Positions 34,721 through 47,255 are shown, counted from the stretch's first letter. The stretch: 64,000 nucleotides of DNA from Apricaphanius iberus (GCA_028564705.1 JAPXFQ010001003.1:4159001-4223000), one strand, 5' to 3'. The notes: generated by a model not told the origin, from the letters alone. Made by a program: numbers and translations.

Positions 34721-37092
34721 TTAGAAAATATTATCTCCCATTCAACTCAAAGTGGAAAAACTAGGGGGGGAGGGTTGAGGTCTGAACATAGGATGTCATC
34801 GTGACATTGGGTGTGACTCAACCAGGCAGGGAGAATTTGAGGAGAAATAGGAAAAGTGATTATTTCAAAAGCTTGCGATTGACCCTGTGGAGATGAAACA
34901 ATGACATCTTGAACCCCCAGACACCCATAAACCACTGGGCTAATAATGCACATTAGCTAGTTCTGAACTATGTCAGCCATTGTTACTTTTGATTTTTTTA
35001 AATATCAACTATGTAAAAGTCCAGCTGGTAAATATGACTGTTTTTTTATCCTACGAGTACTAATATTTATTGAGCTTTTTTATATTATTTTTTATCTCTT
35101 CAATATAATTAGGAATAAATTTAAGAAATTAAAAAATATATCCACAACCTGATTTCTAGTCTGTGTTTTCTGTCCTATTTCCACACTAAAGGTCTTTGTG
35201 TCTTTATTCCACATTCACCTCACTTACTGCTGGCTTTTCTCTCAGTATAACAGCTTCCTTTTACCTGATTACTTTGATTAAACATTCCAGTGTTAATAGC
35301 TCTTCTGGTTTATTATCTTCTACAGTTGACTAATGTGTGCCCTTGAGCAGCTTAGTTTTTCTCTCTTTATTGTTCTGGATCTTTAGTCAGTTCACTGAAA
35401 GCAGACATTGACAAGATTTGTTACCTTTTGGTTCAATAAAGTTGTTGAAAAATACAAAAAAATATCAGAGTTTGATTTAAAAAAAATAAAAATTTAGCAT
35501 GAACAAGCTGATTCCCAAAGAAGCATTAGGTAAAACGTTGAATACAGTAGGTGATCAGCTAACGGATGACTCCTCTGTCTATGTCCTGTCAGCTGTTCCT
35601 TTGATTCATTTTATATCTGAAAGTGCAGTATAGTTTCTACAACTTATCGCTTTCAAATGTATAATACAGGGTAGAACTAGGAAGATACAGCATTTTTATT
35701 ACGTATTTTGGAATCAAAATCAGGTTTTCATTGACCATACCTTCTAACATCTTCTTCTTTATCAATAGACCTCAGCCATAGTCTGTGTCATAGCCTCTAA
35801 ATAAAGATTTATTTAATGAATCGCTGGTCCTAACAGACTAAGACCACTCTTGGTCATCTTTTTTTTAATTAAAAATTATTTGTGACACTCTGAGATTATA
35901 CTGCTTTGTCTGCATCTTTTAACAATTTCTCAAAGTCAGAACACTAATTTATCTTCGGTTTTTGCCACTAATGGAGTGCTGTGTCACAAAAGTCTTTGTA
36001 ATGGGTCTGGAGGAGGTGCCTTCATTAGACTGACTAATGCAGGAAGGCAAGTGAGAGAAATGGTCCATCTCTGTTGCATATGTGCATACTAATGGCATAG
36101 AAATGCTCATCAACACAGTTTTAATGATAATACACAGAGTTAATGAGGTTCAGCACACTTGACAAAGAAAAATATAATTCTGCACGCCCAAGAGAAAGGT
36201 TGAGTCTTTCGACTCACCTCTCAAGTAGTGATCACGTTTTACCACACAGAGGCAGTATTTGTTGAAAAAGGTGTAATTTATTACTGTTGTTGTTACCTTA
36301 AGCAACCACTAGATGGTGCCATTATACAGTAAATGGAACGTCATAAATGTATAATGTAGTTCTCAGGATTCATCTAGCTTTTAGCAGATTATATGTTGTA
36401 ATAAACAACTAGATGTAATAAATGACTTGATGCAGACGTTCCTAGACTTGTAAACTACCAGAGAAAAGGGCAATGCCTTCATTTCACTTAGGAATTCAGT
36501 GCATGCCATTGTGGGAGGTTGTGACCTTGCCTCTCGGTTTCTGAGGTTTTTTTTTTCTCCTTTATTGCTGCAGTTGTATACTTGCATTATTATCTCAGTA
36601 CAGCAAATTCGCTCTGAGCTGATGATTAACCATGTCATTTGCAACTGAAAGTCTGCCAGAGTTTAGGGAAGGTTGTTTCTAAACTGAAGTATAAATAAAG
36701 TGAAAGCCCTGTTAGATTCAAAAGTGGAAAATCACACTGCTTTAATTCAGTTTATATGCATTGTGAGGACTGGTGTCTTTCACATTTTTCTCAACAATAT
36801 GAGATTTATGTCAGGAGACCAGTCAAGCATATTGGTACTATGGTTAAAAAAAAAGAAGAAAAAAAAAGCCAGTGTCGGAAGCTGCCTAAAACTTGTCAGT
36901 ACGGGTTTGCATAAAGTGCTGTACAATTTCCTGGTAGATTACTGTGCTGATTTCAGACTTGAGCAAACACAGTGGACCAAGCCCAAATCATGAGTGACTG
37001 TGAAAACTTCACACTAAACCCAGGGCAACTTGGATTTTTACCTCTCCACTCTTCCTTAAATTTCGACTGAAATACAAAATTCACTTTCATAT
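34721..37092. other. Intergenic, no supported gene
   Basis: AT-rich, short frames only. Nothing recognised. Confidence 0.5.
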
Positions 37093-37204
37093 GAAAAGAT
37101 TACTTTGTATTACTAATCAACTGTCCAGTCCTTTATTCATTAGCTGAAGAAAAGATTACTTTGTATTACTAATCAACTGTCCAGTCCTTTATTCATTAGC
37201 TGAA
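37093..37204 (+). repeat. Tandem duplication, 56-bp unit x2
   Basis: The 56 bases starting GAAAAGATTACTTTGTATTA at 37093 are repeated exactly from 37149. Confidence 0.95.
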
Positions 37205-37225
37205 GACCCTTTTATTTCTGGTTAA

Positions 37226-37285
37226 GACCTTGTTTAAGATGCAGTTGTTGGCCATGACCTTGTTTAAGATGCAGTTGTTGGCCAT
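37226..37285 (+). repeat. Tandem duplication, 30-bp unit x2
   Basis: The 30 bases starting GACCTTGTTTAAGATGCAGT at 37226 are repeated exactly from 37256, only 21 bases after the 56-bp duplication. Confidence 0.95.
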
Positions 37286-37289
37286 GCCT

Positions 37290-37647
37290 TGAACATATCT
37301 GTGTGTTGGTTCTTGAAGCACTGCCTAGAAGTTTAATTTGGATAGTTCTGTTGCTTGTGAACTTTTTCTACCACACTTTTTACTACTACTACACATTCAG
37401 TAAACAGGCTTAAGCACTGCACTCTAAACGGGCAGGTTCTTTAGCAACTGTCTTTTGGAGCTTACCCCTTGTGATGGGCTATAAGTAGATGTAAGGCATA
37501 ATAATGAAAATAACAGAAATAAACAATATTTATTTATTTGTGTGCAATAAATATATACGTTTTATTTTAAGTTCAATTGATTGTAAAATTTTTAATAAAT
37601 ATTTTCTAATTTACAGAGCTCTACATATACATATATATATATATATA

Positions 37648-37678
<31 letters not shown>

Positions 37679-38535
37679 ATGAGTATACTTATAAATAAGA
37701 CACAAAATCCAGTTTAGGTTTTAATAAACATTGTTTAATGACTTAAACTGTAGTAGCTCAAGAAGCATCTGACGTACACAGTATAGTATAGACGTACACA
37801 GAGCACTGACAACTTAAGGCTTTGAGTTTACAGTGATTATGAGGGCAGTTTTCATCAGAGACAAGCTCTTCTAACTGAACCCAATGCCACAGTCAAGTAG
37901 CAAGTGTAAGCTCTGACGTAAACCAACAGAAGCTTGAACCCAACATAAGAGAAGTGAAGGACTGGTGCTGTCTTATGTTGGTTAAAGTCCTCTTGATGTC
38001 ACAAAAGACATCCACACTGAAACACGAGCTGCATGTTCTGAGTAATTGACATTTTACCAAGCCTTGGCCCCAGTGTGGGTGACACCAGTCACGTTCAGTA
38101 TTTTGCAACCACAAGCATAATGTCGCACAAATGTATTGCAAGCTGAGAAGGCCTGAATGTACGCAGGAATTTACATAATTTCATTTCTGTCGCTGACATT
38201 GCCAATTGATCATAAAGCGTATAAACAAGGGTTTTCTGTCAGCTTGCAGTGCCTCTGCAGGTGATACACGGCTTTACATGCTGGAAGCCTGTCCCTTCTA
38301 ACAGTGGAATACACAGTACTAGATAATGTTGCTTCATTCAGTGCGGGTTTTCGGTTACAGTGTCAAAGAGAGCTGTTTTGCACAACATATAAACAGTGTT
38401 TATACAGTAGAGGAGATCAAAATGTCAAAATCCAGACAGAAGAAAGCGCAGCGGGTCCATCTTTCATGTACCTCAACCTAACAGTTGTATCATCCCTGCA
38501 ACTCCCTTTGCCATTTCTTCACTTAAAGGGATGAG
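37290..38535. other. Intergenic, no supported gene
   Basis: It holds the microsatellite at 37623-37680 and otherwise short frames only. Confidence 0.5.
37623..37680. repeat. (TA)n(GT)n microsatellite
   Basis: TA repeats followed by GT repeats. Confidence 0.85.
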
Positions 38536-38880
38536 TAGGGATCTAACAATACCACTTTTTTCAAACTGATACGATACCACTAGTTGGATCTGAGTATTTG
38601 CCAATACTGATACCAATGCTGATGGTTCTACCACACAAAAAATGCAATGAAAAGGAAGACAGGTTTTATATACTTCTCTGCTTGTTACAATAAATGATGG
38701 TGAATTACATAAAGAATTTAATATTAATAAAAATGACCACAAAAGTAAAATTTCTAGTAAAAATAAAAACATTTCTGTGAAATTATTGCAGTTTGCACAT
38801 TTTAAGTGGCATCGGTTAACAAACCAGAACCAATGCAACTACATTAGAACGGAACGAATACCAGTATCGGTGCATTCCTA
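38536..38880 (+). mobile_element. hAT-type MITE, copy B (345 bp)
   Basis: It begins TAGGGATCTAACAATACC and ends TATCGGTGCATTCCTA, giving inverted ends. The sequence parallels the reverse complement of 7448-7795 across the subterminal TTGGATCTGAGT block and the interior ACACAAAAAATGCAATG. Flanking octamers GGGATGAG and GGGTTAGT are only partly alike. It lies just downstream of PMP22. Confidence 0.7.
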
Positions 38881-38971
38881 GGGTTAGTACTTCATAATTT
38901 ATTTAATGGCACCTGCTTTAGCATATTAAATGTGTATATATTGTTTTCCTATGTGAGAAAGGACCGGCACT

Positions 38972-38977
38972 TTTATT
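38972..38977 (-). terminator. Candidate PMP22 polyadenylation signal
   Basis: AATAAA on the minus strand, about 865 bases past the PMP22 stop. Other AATAAA-like sites exist nearby, so the choice is tentative. Confidence 0.3.
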
Positions 38978-39840
38978 TTTCCATATTTCACTTACGAGGC
39001 CTTTTGGCTTCTTCAAACTTCCAAAAAGGTTGTGAAAAACATCCAAATTGAAGAGAATAAAAACTAAAATAAACTGTTTGCAGGCTTGCAGAGTAATACT
39101 GACATTCCAAATGACTATTTCCTTCATTAGTACACCACCTCAATCTCAATTATGTACCCTTTACAGTAGCTGATGAATAAAAAAAGGATACGGCAAAAAT
39201 AAATTCAGACACGGCAAGGTATTCCTCTGTCTCATTTAGCTTAGACCTTCAACCTTACTCAAATAACTCAATAACCTTGTTTTATAGAACTGAAAACGAT
39301 AATAGGAATGATAAAAACATAGCACCATATTTTTGTTTAAAATAACAAAACACTGGGAAGAAAAAAAGAATGAATCTGAGTTACACAGCTATGCTACATT
39401 TTTAGATGTTGCCTCTACATTTAAACTTGGCTCTGTCATATTTCTAGACATGCATTTTAGTTAATATGCTGCAAAAAACATGTTTTCTACTATTTTGACT
39501 AAATCTTTGGCAGTTACCTAAACAAAATGGCAGAAAAACACAACGTAAAACAGCTTATAATAATATCATACTTATAAACAAAGACACAGGCACTTTTGCA
39601 GCTAAAACAAAGCTCATAGTATACACAAAACATCACAAAAACTATGTACATATATGTAAAAAGTGTTATAAATAGGTTTTAAACCATAGATACTATATAC
39701 ATATTTTAACAGACAGTATTGGTGTTTTGAATTCTTGTTGTTTTTTTCTTTGGTGTTACTTCATCAATATTGGCTTCACAAGTTAAACTTCAGAAGGGAA
39801 CTTCAGAAGGTTACTGGGAACGCTGGGATGGAGTGGTGTC
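38978..39840 (-). other. pmp22: Probable PMP22 3' untranslated region
   Basis: It follows the stop codon and has no repeats until the MITE at 38880. Its length is comparable to the roughly 1-kb 3' UTR known for mammalian PMP22. The end is tentative. Confidence 0.4.
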
Positions 39841-40001
39841 TCATTCTCGCTTCCTCAAGATTACGTAGATGAGTCCACTGATGAGCACAAGAGGGAAGGC
39901 CAACCACGCCAGGATGTAGGAGTACCCGAACGTGTCCTGCTCCGGGACCCAGCCAGGACTCATCACCGTATAGATGATAGCTCCGCTCATAACAAACAAA
40001 C
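39841..40001 (-). CDS. pmp22: PMP22 coding exon 4 (last helices and C-terminus)
   Basis: The acceptor is TTCTGCAG. It encodes [30 protein letters not shown] and the terminal LRKRE, then TGA at 39843-39841. Confidence 0.95.
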
Positions 40002-42129
40002 CTGCAGAAAGAAGGAATGAGAAGGAGTATAGAATAACTCAGCCTGTGAGAGTGCCTTCTGTTCTCAGATCATGTTTCTCTGCACTGTTGTGCTGTCTGT
40101 CTTCTGTCCCGAACTGATCCCTGCCAACCAGCAGAGGCGGATCGGTCAGCCCTCCCTATTACATGATAGTCTCTCAGGCTTGCTGAACCCCCATCTGGCC
40201 TTTGCCAGCCTTCCCCGTTTTCTGCCCACTACCTCTGGTCAGACATGGGATGATCTGTTTGTCAGACCTCCACTCTGACAGACCTCCCTGACATTTTAAC
40301 TCGCCCAGCTGGCTTTTTTTTCTCCCCAATCTCATTCCTGTTTGGTTGAGTGGGCACCTGGTTGCCTGGCTCTGCGGTGGTATGTTGGGGTGGGGGGGAT
40401 GCTGGCATATTGCTAGCAGAGCTGCCAGGAGACAACGCAATAAAGAGGTGGTTGAGCTGCTTTTCCCAAAGGTCATGGAGTACAATAGACAAGAGCTGCA
40501 TGAAAACCAATTAGAAGTTCAGTCAGAGTCTTAATTTATTTCTCTAAAAACAGATCATGGTAAACTGAACATTCCCTCTCTGTGTGTCTTTAGCTGGATT
40601 TTGTAAAGTTATTTATTCTCCATTGAAGCCCTGCTGTGTCTTCAGTTTGTATCAGAGAAGTGAAATATTTGCCATTTTCTCTCAACAAACTTTATGGATA
40701 ATTCCATTTTATTTTCGCTACAAAAAAACACTCTAGTGTTTGCATACATACCCCGAAACAACACACCTACACAAAATAATAAAGAATAGTTGAAGTAAAA
40801 GAAAAGGGATAGGTTGTTTTTGGTATTTTTCCAATTAAAATTCAAAATATTGTTTGTTTTATTATTGATCAACCCAACTATGTCAATGCATTTGGAGGCT
40901 AAATATAAATGTGAAAGTCTGGGACATCTTTTTTTTTATACTCATTAATATGCTTTCATCTAAAACCTCCAATTATAGCTCTTTTTCTTCTGCAAGGTAA
41001 ACCTCTGTTACTAGTCTATGGTAAGATGTAACAGGTTTCTGGATTTACCTTGTATTCAGCTCTACTTCCCTGTACCCACCGAAGAAAAGCATGCTCTCAG
41101 CAGCAAAATGTCCAACAATAATTAGCAATAAAGCTAAACTTAGCAGCAATATTTATGAATGGGACAATTCTTATTATTATAAGGAACTTTATTTTTGGGA
41201 CTAAAAGTATGATATGAAGCAGATTTGTTTTAGTTGAAAATGTGAATCTGTCATCTTTCCATAATAGTTTTTCTTCTTCCTGAGGACTGATTTAAGTATC
41301 TTTAGGGAGGGATTTTTTTATTATTTTTATAAGGATCAGTTAGAGCTAAACTTACTGCCCAGGATCTGGAAGACTCCAGTGGGTATAAACCGTCCACCCT
41401 TTGGCAAAGTAAACAGCTGGCAGAAGAAGAGGAAGAGAGACAGGCAGCTGAAGATGATGGAGAGGATCATGAGAGCCTGGACCACCTGAATCCACACTAG
41501 AGGACAGCAAAGAAGAGTTCAGTCAATAACACATGATCAACATCATTAGCCAGAACATAACATATTCAGGAAGAGAATGTAAGAACAGGAAACAAATATC
41601 AATGGGTGTTTCGACTGGCCTTCTCTCAGCTCAGCTGAATTATCTTTACCAACAAATCATAATGGCCACGCCCTTGTCATGTTTACTTCTGGGAATGTTG
41701 TAATGGATCTAGCACAATGAATCTCAGGTATCCTGTTTCTAAAAGCGCTCTGTGCTCCTCAAAGGAGGCCCTTAAACTCAATCTAACAGATCAATCTTTA
41801 CTGATAGGCTCTCTACTCCAAAAGCTCATTAACCCATTCGACTCCTGTACTTTACTGACTACTGAATTTAGTTTGGTTTATTTATAAAGTGCCAATTCAC
41901 AACGGATGTCATCCAGGCACATTACAAGAAAAGTCATTTCAATACGACCATGAACACACCATCAGCTGTTTTTGTACGTTAAGCCTCCGCATTTGGTTGT
42001 AAGTTGTCAGCTTTTTTCTGCTTTGGCTGTGCCAACATTCCAGGAAAAGGGTTTCACACCATCTCATCGCCCCTCCCCTTATGTTTCTTCATTGGTTGCC
42101 TCTAAGACAAAGAATGATCTTACCTTGTA

Positions 42130-42192
<63 letters not shown>

Positions 42193-42229
42193 ACAAAGTA
42201 AGATCATTCTTTGTCTTAGAGGCAAAACA

Positions 42230-42319
<90 letters not shown>

Positions 42320-45300
42320 TTTGAAATGTTTTAATGAAAGTTGATCATTGAATTGGTATGTTTTGGTTGTAGTTATTTCATTTTATATATGACACACAGC
42401 TTTGTTACATTTCTTTTTTTTTTATTATATATTGGGGGTTTTTAGCCCTGCTGACTTGTTTTTGATGTACAGCACCTTGGCCAAAACTCTGTTTTCTTGA
42501 CTGTGAGATATAAATAAATTGGAGTTAGAGGTATCCAAGCAGCCTGTATTTGGTAGATCCCCAGATGTTTATCTTTTCCTTCACTGCTATCTCTGTGTAG
42601 TCATTATGTTATGGTCAGATACAGATATCAAGGTCTACTAATTACTTCAAAAGTGATGGTTTCAAAACAGCAAATAATTCCTGCATACTGTTTCTAAAGT
42701 TTACAGCAATTTTGTCTGAATTGCCAATATTTGGAACTGTATCACAAAATATGGTATTGAAATCTATCCGATTAGGCTTCCCTTCTTAAGCTAACTTGAA
42801 AACTTGAATTTGCAATTCAAGACGGGTATATTTGTTAAGCAGCCGAGTGCAGGCAAGCTATATAAACAGACATTCAGACTAATTCTCCTTAGCTGACTTG
42901 TGATGCTCTGTTGAGAGCCAAAGGGCACCAGGGTAAAAAACTCTACACAATAAACATTTATTTAAAAACCAACACTAAAACTAGTTGATAATGTAAATGT
43001 ATGCTTAAGTTTATATATCAGAAATCATTATCACAATTAATATAAAGTATTGATCAATACGCTACAATTAATATTTTGTAGCAGCAGGGATTATTATTCC
43101 ATTTCCAGTTTTAGTGTGAGCATTTACATCATGTTAAATATTTTTTTACTTTAAAAGTTTCTGTTGTAAACCATGGTAATTTTACTCGAGGTTATCAGAC
43201 CATCTCATACTAGCCCATGCTTATGGTTTTCTTGCATACTTTAAGTCCTTAAGTCAAATTATGCTCAATAAATTCAATAAAAATGACTTTCATAAGTGCT
43301 CTCTGTGTTCCATTTATTCAGATGATCTATAGATTTGTTTGCTGTTTTAATGGAGGAGCACTTACAAAAATGCAAAAACAGACAATGCATAATTCATAAC
43401 AGCTCATCAAGAGTAAACAGGATGGCAAGTGAAAAGTAATTTCTATAACAACCTATGTTTTTTTTTAATATCTGGAGCACTGCATCCGCTCACTGGTAAT
43501 GGGAATTTGAGGGAAACATAAAATCCTGTAAATGTACAACACCAGAGCAAATTCCACCATATCCTCCTGTTTTCAGATATCATGTGATAATTCCATGAGA
43601 GAGTAACAACAACACAGCACTGCTTCTAATAAACACATGTCCTTAGGAAATGGTGACATTGATCAAGAGCAAAAAGTTCACAGAATAACAAGAATTGTTG
43701 TGAAAAATGTCACTGTATTCTAAAGGGGAAGGTAAATGTTGTCTGTTGTCTTTTTTTGTTGTTGTTGTTGTTTGTTTTTTTGCCCTGATGCTCATTTTGT
43801 CCAATTGTGCTTAAAGGGTGCTGGATATTCTCCTCATCAGCTAATTTTAGATCATGTAAACTGTATGAAGTAATTTTCTCGGCTACGCAGATATTCACTC
43901 ACTCTCCACGTGATAACTGCGGGCATCACCCCCCATGCCATACTGATAATTTTGTAACCATGACAGCAAAATGAAGGAACTCTAAAATTTGATCTAACGT
44001 GCCAAAACCTGAGGCTGACCATTGTGATTCTGATCAAATCTGATGGCTCAGCAGAGCTTCAGAAGCACTATCTTCCATCTCCCAAAGCTGACAGCAAAGC
44101 AAACCCAGAAACAGCCCACAGTCACTACTTCCTGAGTAAACGCTCTGCGTCACTGCATTGAGCAATAAAAGCAAGTCAAACAAACACTGTGAACCATTAA
44201 ACGACACGGCAAAGCGCTTGGGCACTGTTCGGCTGAAAAAACACAAGCTGGCTGACAGGGTTCATTCTAGACGAATGACATCAGTGGATTCCAGCTGCAC
44301 CACTGTGAACAAAACTTATATTAACTTCACAAGCTTTATGCTGGCAAAAGTTAGCTTATGACATCATTTTTAAAAGAAGAACATATTCATCTATAATCCC
44401 CAGTTAGAGTCTCTGCGTAATAAATATCTTCACGCTGCAGCTGCTGTTTTAAATTGCCCAAATGATCTCTGCAAACCAACACTGGACACACTAATCTGAC
44501 ACTAGGCAAGCCCCCCCTCCATCAACATGCCATAAACACACACACACACACTACAGCACACGGGCATGGACAACTTTAGATATTCTCTGCAGCCCCACCC
44601 AGGTCATTCACAGCTTTCTGCATGCTTGTTACTACGCTTGCCACTACTCTCCAACATTAGACCTTATTATGGACATCACACTATGACTATTTATACAGCA
44701 GGAGCCAATCTGCGAACGGCACTGCCACATTCTCTACCCTAGATGGCACCAGAGTTCCAGAGGTGCTGAGACACACCCACATCTTCAGTAAGGTAGCAGT
44801 GTGTATAACTTTACAAGAAAGCTGGAACAGGAACAGAATCTTAGTGGCAAGAGCTGGAAAAAAATGCAGATGCCTGACCTCCAGTTGATGCTCCATTGCA
44901 GATGTATCCCATAGCGTCCAAGGTACAGTTTCTCCAGAGGTCCGAGGTGCCCGTTGTTCCTGTTGCCCACACCTGCAGTCGATTACAGTGATCAGATATG
45001 TATGAATACCTGTAACTAACAAGGGTGTCACCAGAAACTTTTGAAGAAGGGATGACAAAAGGGTGTTCATTGATAATCTTGCTCTGTCATCATGAAAACC
45101 AAAAGCTAAAATGGGATTTCCAGAGCTAAATCAATGCGGCGGGGAATTGCATTTGCAGTTTACCCAAACAAAATGAATCTTTCTGCCACTGGACATTTTA
45201 CTCTGATGGTAACTCACTTTGTATCAGTGAAGGGCATATTGTGTTCCTGCCTTTACAATCTGTAATTTAAAGTCATTTTCAATATTTCTTTCTACCAGCT

Positions 45301-46333
45301 GACTTCAATAAAACTGTGATCATGAAATTCTGATAAATATTTTACAGTAAAGGATCGTTAGGAGTTATATCTCTCCAATCAGGGTTCATATTTCCCCATC
45401 TTTTATAAGAGACATCTGGTCCAAATGGGTATCGAAAGTGAAAAAAAGTGGAAATACAGTGTAACGCACAGTCTTCAGAAAATAATAGATTTAGAATATG
45501 GTTTAGGTCTACTGTCATACTATAGAGAAATATTTAGTTCTTAACACAATATATGTTGGAATGAAATGGTTTGTTTCTATTTATCAATGAGTGTACAGTT
45601 TGGCACAGTACTTAACTAACCTGGAGCCAAACAAAAGACAAAAGCATCAATAAATAAAAACTGTGAGTCAAATCACCTGCTCCCTATCATTACCTCAATT
45701 TCGGCGCCAATTACTTGCCAATTTCATCTCTTCGTTTTTCACTTTTTTTTACCACTTAACAAACCATTCGTACCCATTTATTTAGACTGTCAGTTATTTT
45801 TAGTTTTTATATTTTTTTGGGTATTATAAAACTTAAAAATCCTTAAAAACCTCACCTGACATAATTAATTACGTTGTATATGACTGAGCAGTTTTAATTA
45901 TCCCCTGTTTCAATTTACTGACTGGTTGAAAATATGACAGATTATGAGCAACCCAAAATAACTCTAAGCAACTTCATGTTGTTCAGGATCGTACATTAGT
46001 CATATAATTGCATTTCCTTATGAATTGACATGGTCAATATGAAATGTCCCTTGATGAATGGCATTATTCTTTCTCCAAAAAAAGTTGTATAGCACTGCTC
46101 CTCCAATATCCCCTTTGGTTGTAGCAAAGGGGTTATGGTACCCAAATGGTACCAGTCTGCCCTTTGGTGCCACTACATTTGTGTATGTCCCTCATGTTTT
46201 ATAACAGATATCTTTTTACAAATATAAATGCCTGAATAATACAACTTTTACTCACACTGACAGTTGTTGACACAAAAAGGAGAACAAGAGCAGCAATGTG
46301 CAGGAAGACGATTCCGAGCAAAAGGATCAGCAT
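39841..46333 (-). CDS. pmp22: Peripheral myelin protein 22
   Basis: PMP22 is a four-transmembrane protein of the PMP22/EMP/claudin superfamily, abundant in compact myelin of Schwann cells and at epithelial junctions. Four coding exons (46333-46256, 44972-44879, 41496-41356, 40001-39841; all GT-AG, phases 0, 1, 1) join to 157 residues against 160 in human. Residues 1-26 are the first hydrophobic helix. The first outer loop keeps the superfamily signature: W28, DLW at 37-39, C42 and C51. The glycosylation site N41-C42-T43 sits at the same residue as in human. Three further hydrophobic helices lie at about 60-90, 95-115 and 130-152. The C-terminus YVILRKRE is the PMP22 tail. The first loop is divergent and three residues shorter than human. 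Adjacent TEKT3 supports orthology. Fish can carry two pmp22 copies; which one this is cannot be decided. Confidence 0.93.
40002..41355 (-). other. pmp22: PMP22 last intron
   Basis: GT-AG intron of about 1.35 kb. It contains only short spurious frames and no recognised repeat. Confidence 0.8.
41356..41496 (-). CDS. pmp22: PMP22 coding exon 3 (second helix)
   Basis: The acceptor is CCTCTAG and the donor GTAAGT. It encodes [16 protein letters not shown] and [13 protein letters not shown], close to the human second and third helix region. Confidence 0.93.
41863..41955 (+). repeat. Dispersed fish repeat, copy 2
   Basis: GTTTATTTATAAAGTGCCAA and ACAAGAAAAGTCATTTCAAT match the repeat at 31374 and the reverse complement of 60403-60512. 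Confidence 0.7.
42040..42128 (+). pseudogene. LINE C-terminal scrap
   Basis: Translation near 42085 reads [12 protein letters not shown]. This resembles the LHWLPV-type motif common near the C-terminus of fish LINE ORF2. It is interrupted by the microsatellite. Confidence 0.4.
42096..42225. repeat. 28-bp inverted duplication around a (TA)n(GT)n tract
   Basis: 42096-42123 (starting TTGCCTCTAAGACAAAGAAT) is exactly reverse-complementary to 42198-42225. The arms flank TA and GT repeats and can form a cruciform. Confidence 0.9.
42231..42320. repeat. (CT)n(TA)n(GT)n compound microsatellite
   Basis: CT, then about 55 bases of TA, then GT repeats. The TA-GT module repeats the order seen at 42130-42192. 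Confidence 0.9.
42330..42535 (+). repeat. LINE 3' tail-like sequence
   Basis: It ends with GTACAGCACCTTGGCCAAAA and GAGATATAAATAAATTGG, typical of fish LINE/SINE 3' ends. Confidence 0.45.
44879..44972 (-). CDS. pmp22: PMP22 coding exon 2 (first extracellular loop)
   Basis: The acceptor is CTGCAG and the donor GTCAGG. It encodes [17 protein letters not shown]... with the conserved W, LW, C and N-glycosylation residues, and ends in phase 1. Confidence 0.9.
44973..46255 (-). other. pmp22: PMP22 first coding intron (1.28 kb)
   Basis: GT-AG intron with no recognised repeat or gene. Confidence 0.8.
46256..46333 (-). CDS. pmp22: PMP22 coding exon 1 (26 codons)
   Basis: It starts at ATG ([16 protein letters not shown]...). 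The exon begins at 46346 after a TTTATCCTCAG acceptor and ends at a GTGAGT donor. It encodes the first transmembrane helix. Confidence 0.92.
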
Positions 46334-46423
46334 CTTGTCAGATTATCTGAGGATAAAAGCAAAGAGCATTCAGTGAGGAGAAGCCATGTGTTTGGAGATG
46401 TAAGATTCTAAGGTTATGGGTGT

Positions 46424-46628
46424 GTCATGGCAGGAAATCGAATGAATTTATATATAGCACTTTTCTAGTTCTACTGACTACTGAAAGCTCTTTACCTTGG
46501 AGCCAAATTCACCAATTTGCATCTTGTGCCTTGCCCAGGGACACATCGAGATATGACAGGAGGGAGGTGGAATAGAACCTACGACCCTTCGATTGCAAGA
46601 AAACGGTCTCACTGAGCTACCGAAAGGG
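46424..46628 (-). mobile_element. tRNA-derived SINE
   Basis: On the minus strand it shows a polymerase III A-box-like TAGCTCAGTGAG (46619-46608) and a B-box-like GGTTCTATTCC (46579-46569). The body TGTCCCTGGGCAAGGCAC and the tail AAAAGTGCTATATATAAATT are the layout of a teleost tRNA-derived SINE. It lies in the presumed first (noncoding) PMP22 intron. Confidence 0.65.
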
Positions 46629-47116
46629 GAGAGATGTGTTTTTAAGTCGCATCCTTCTTCTAGGTAAAAAGAAATGGAGTCACTGCACTAAATTGGGCAA
46701 ATTAATATTAACTTAATTTCACCTTTAGCAATTTAAATTCACGTTTTGATAACATTATTAGAATGAAAACAGTTCTCAGGAATTATATGTTTGCGCTAAA
46801 TTGAATACATCTAAAACCGAATTGTTTTTTTTAATGTAAGTTTTTTTAAAGAACGGCATGATGGTTCCAGCATGGGCCAAAATAACTGGATTATTTCGAT
46901 TAATGGATGTTGATTTAGAAGGACAGTACAAGTAAAATGAAGTACAAGAAGCTGAAGCTAGAAGGTTCTAACGATCAAAACATGGTTTATGGTAGACTTT
47001 TACCTATGACAGCTCAGTCATGTTTATGTGCGTTTCTGTAAAGATCAACGATCGCTTCCGTCTGAGAGAGTTAATCCGGGGAAAATTTAGTTTAGAGGAA
47101 AGGAAAGTTAACTTAC

Positions 47117-47255
47117 TTCCAGGCGAAATGTTTGTATTCCAAAAAGATTTAAATAATTATCAAAAGCCAGAAATGAAGGCACGTCTTCCCTTAATAGAGT
47201 CCAACTGCGGCTCTCCCTCGTTCTTGAAAGTCCTCCTCAGACTAGATTGCTCCCA
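47117..47255 (-). other. pmp22: Probable PMP22 5' noncoding exon
   Basis: On the minus strand, GAACGAGGGAGAGCCGCAG leads to CGCCTGGAA followed by GTAAGT (donor at 47116-47115), about 770 bases before the acceptor of the ATG exon. PMP22 in mammals has noncoding first exons. The start of this one is not defined and no clear TATA box is seen. Confidence 0.4.

Larger units (their letters stand above)
41497..44878 (-). other. pmp22: PMP22 intron between loop and second-helix exons (3.4 kb)
   Basis: It contains repeat copy 2, LINE debris, the inverted duplication with paired (TA)n(GT)n tracts (42096-42330), and a less AT-rich stretch at 44030-44370 that could be regulatory but shows no motif I can name with confidence. 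Confidence 0.7.

Noticed and set aside
42081..42344. 87-codon frame rich in Tyr-Ile and Val-Cys repeats
   Set aside because: It is the translation of (TA)n and (GT)n microsatellites.
44687..45070. 127-codon minus-strand frame over a PMP22 exon
   Set aside because: It overlaps the PMP22 loop exon in a different frame. The spliced PMP22 frame explains the conservation.
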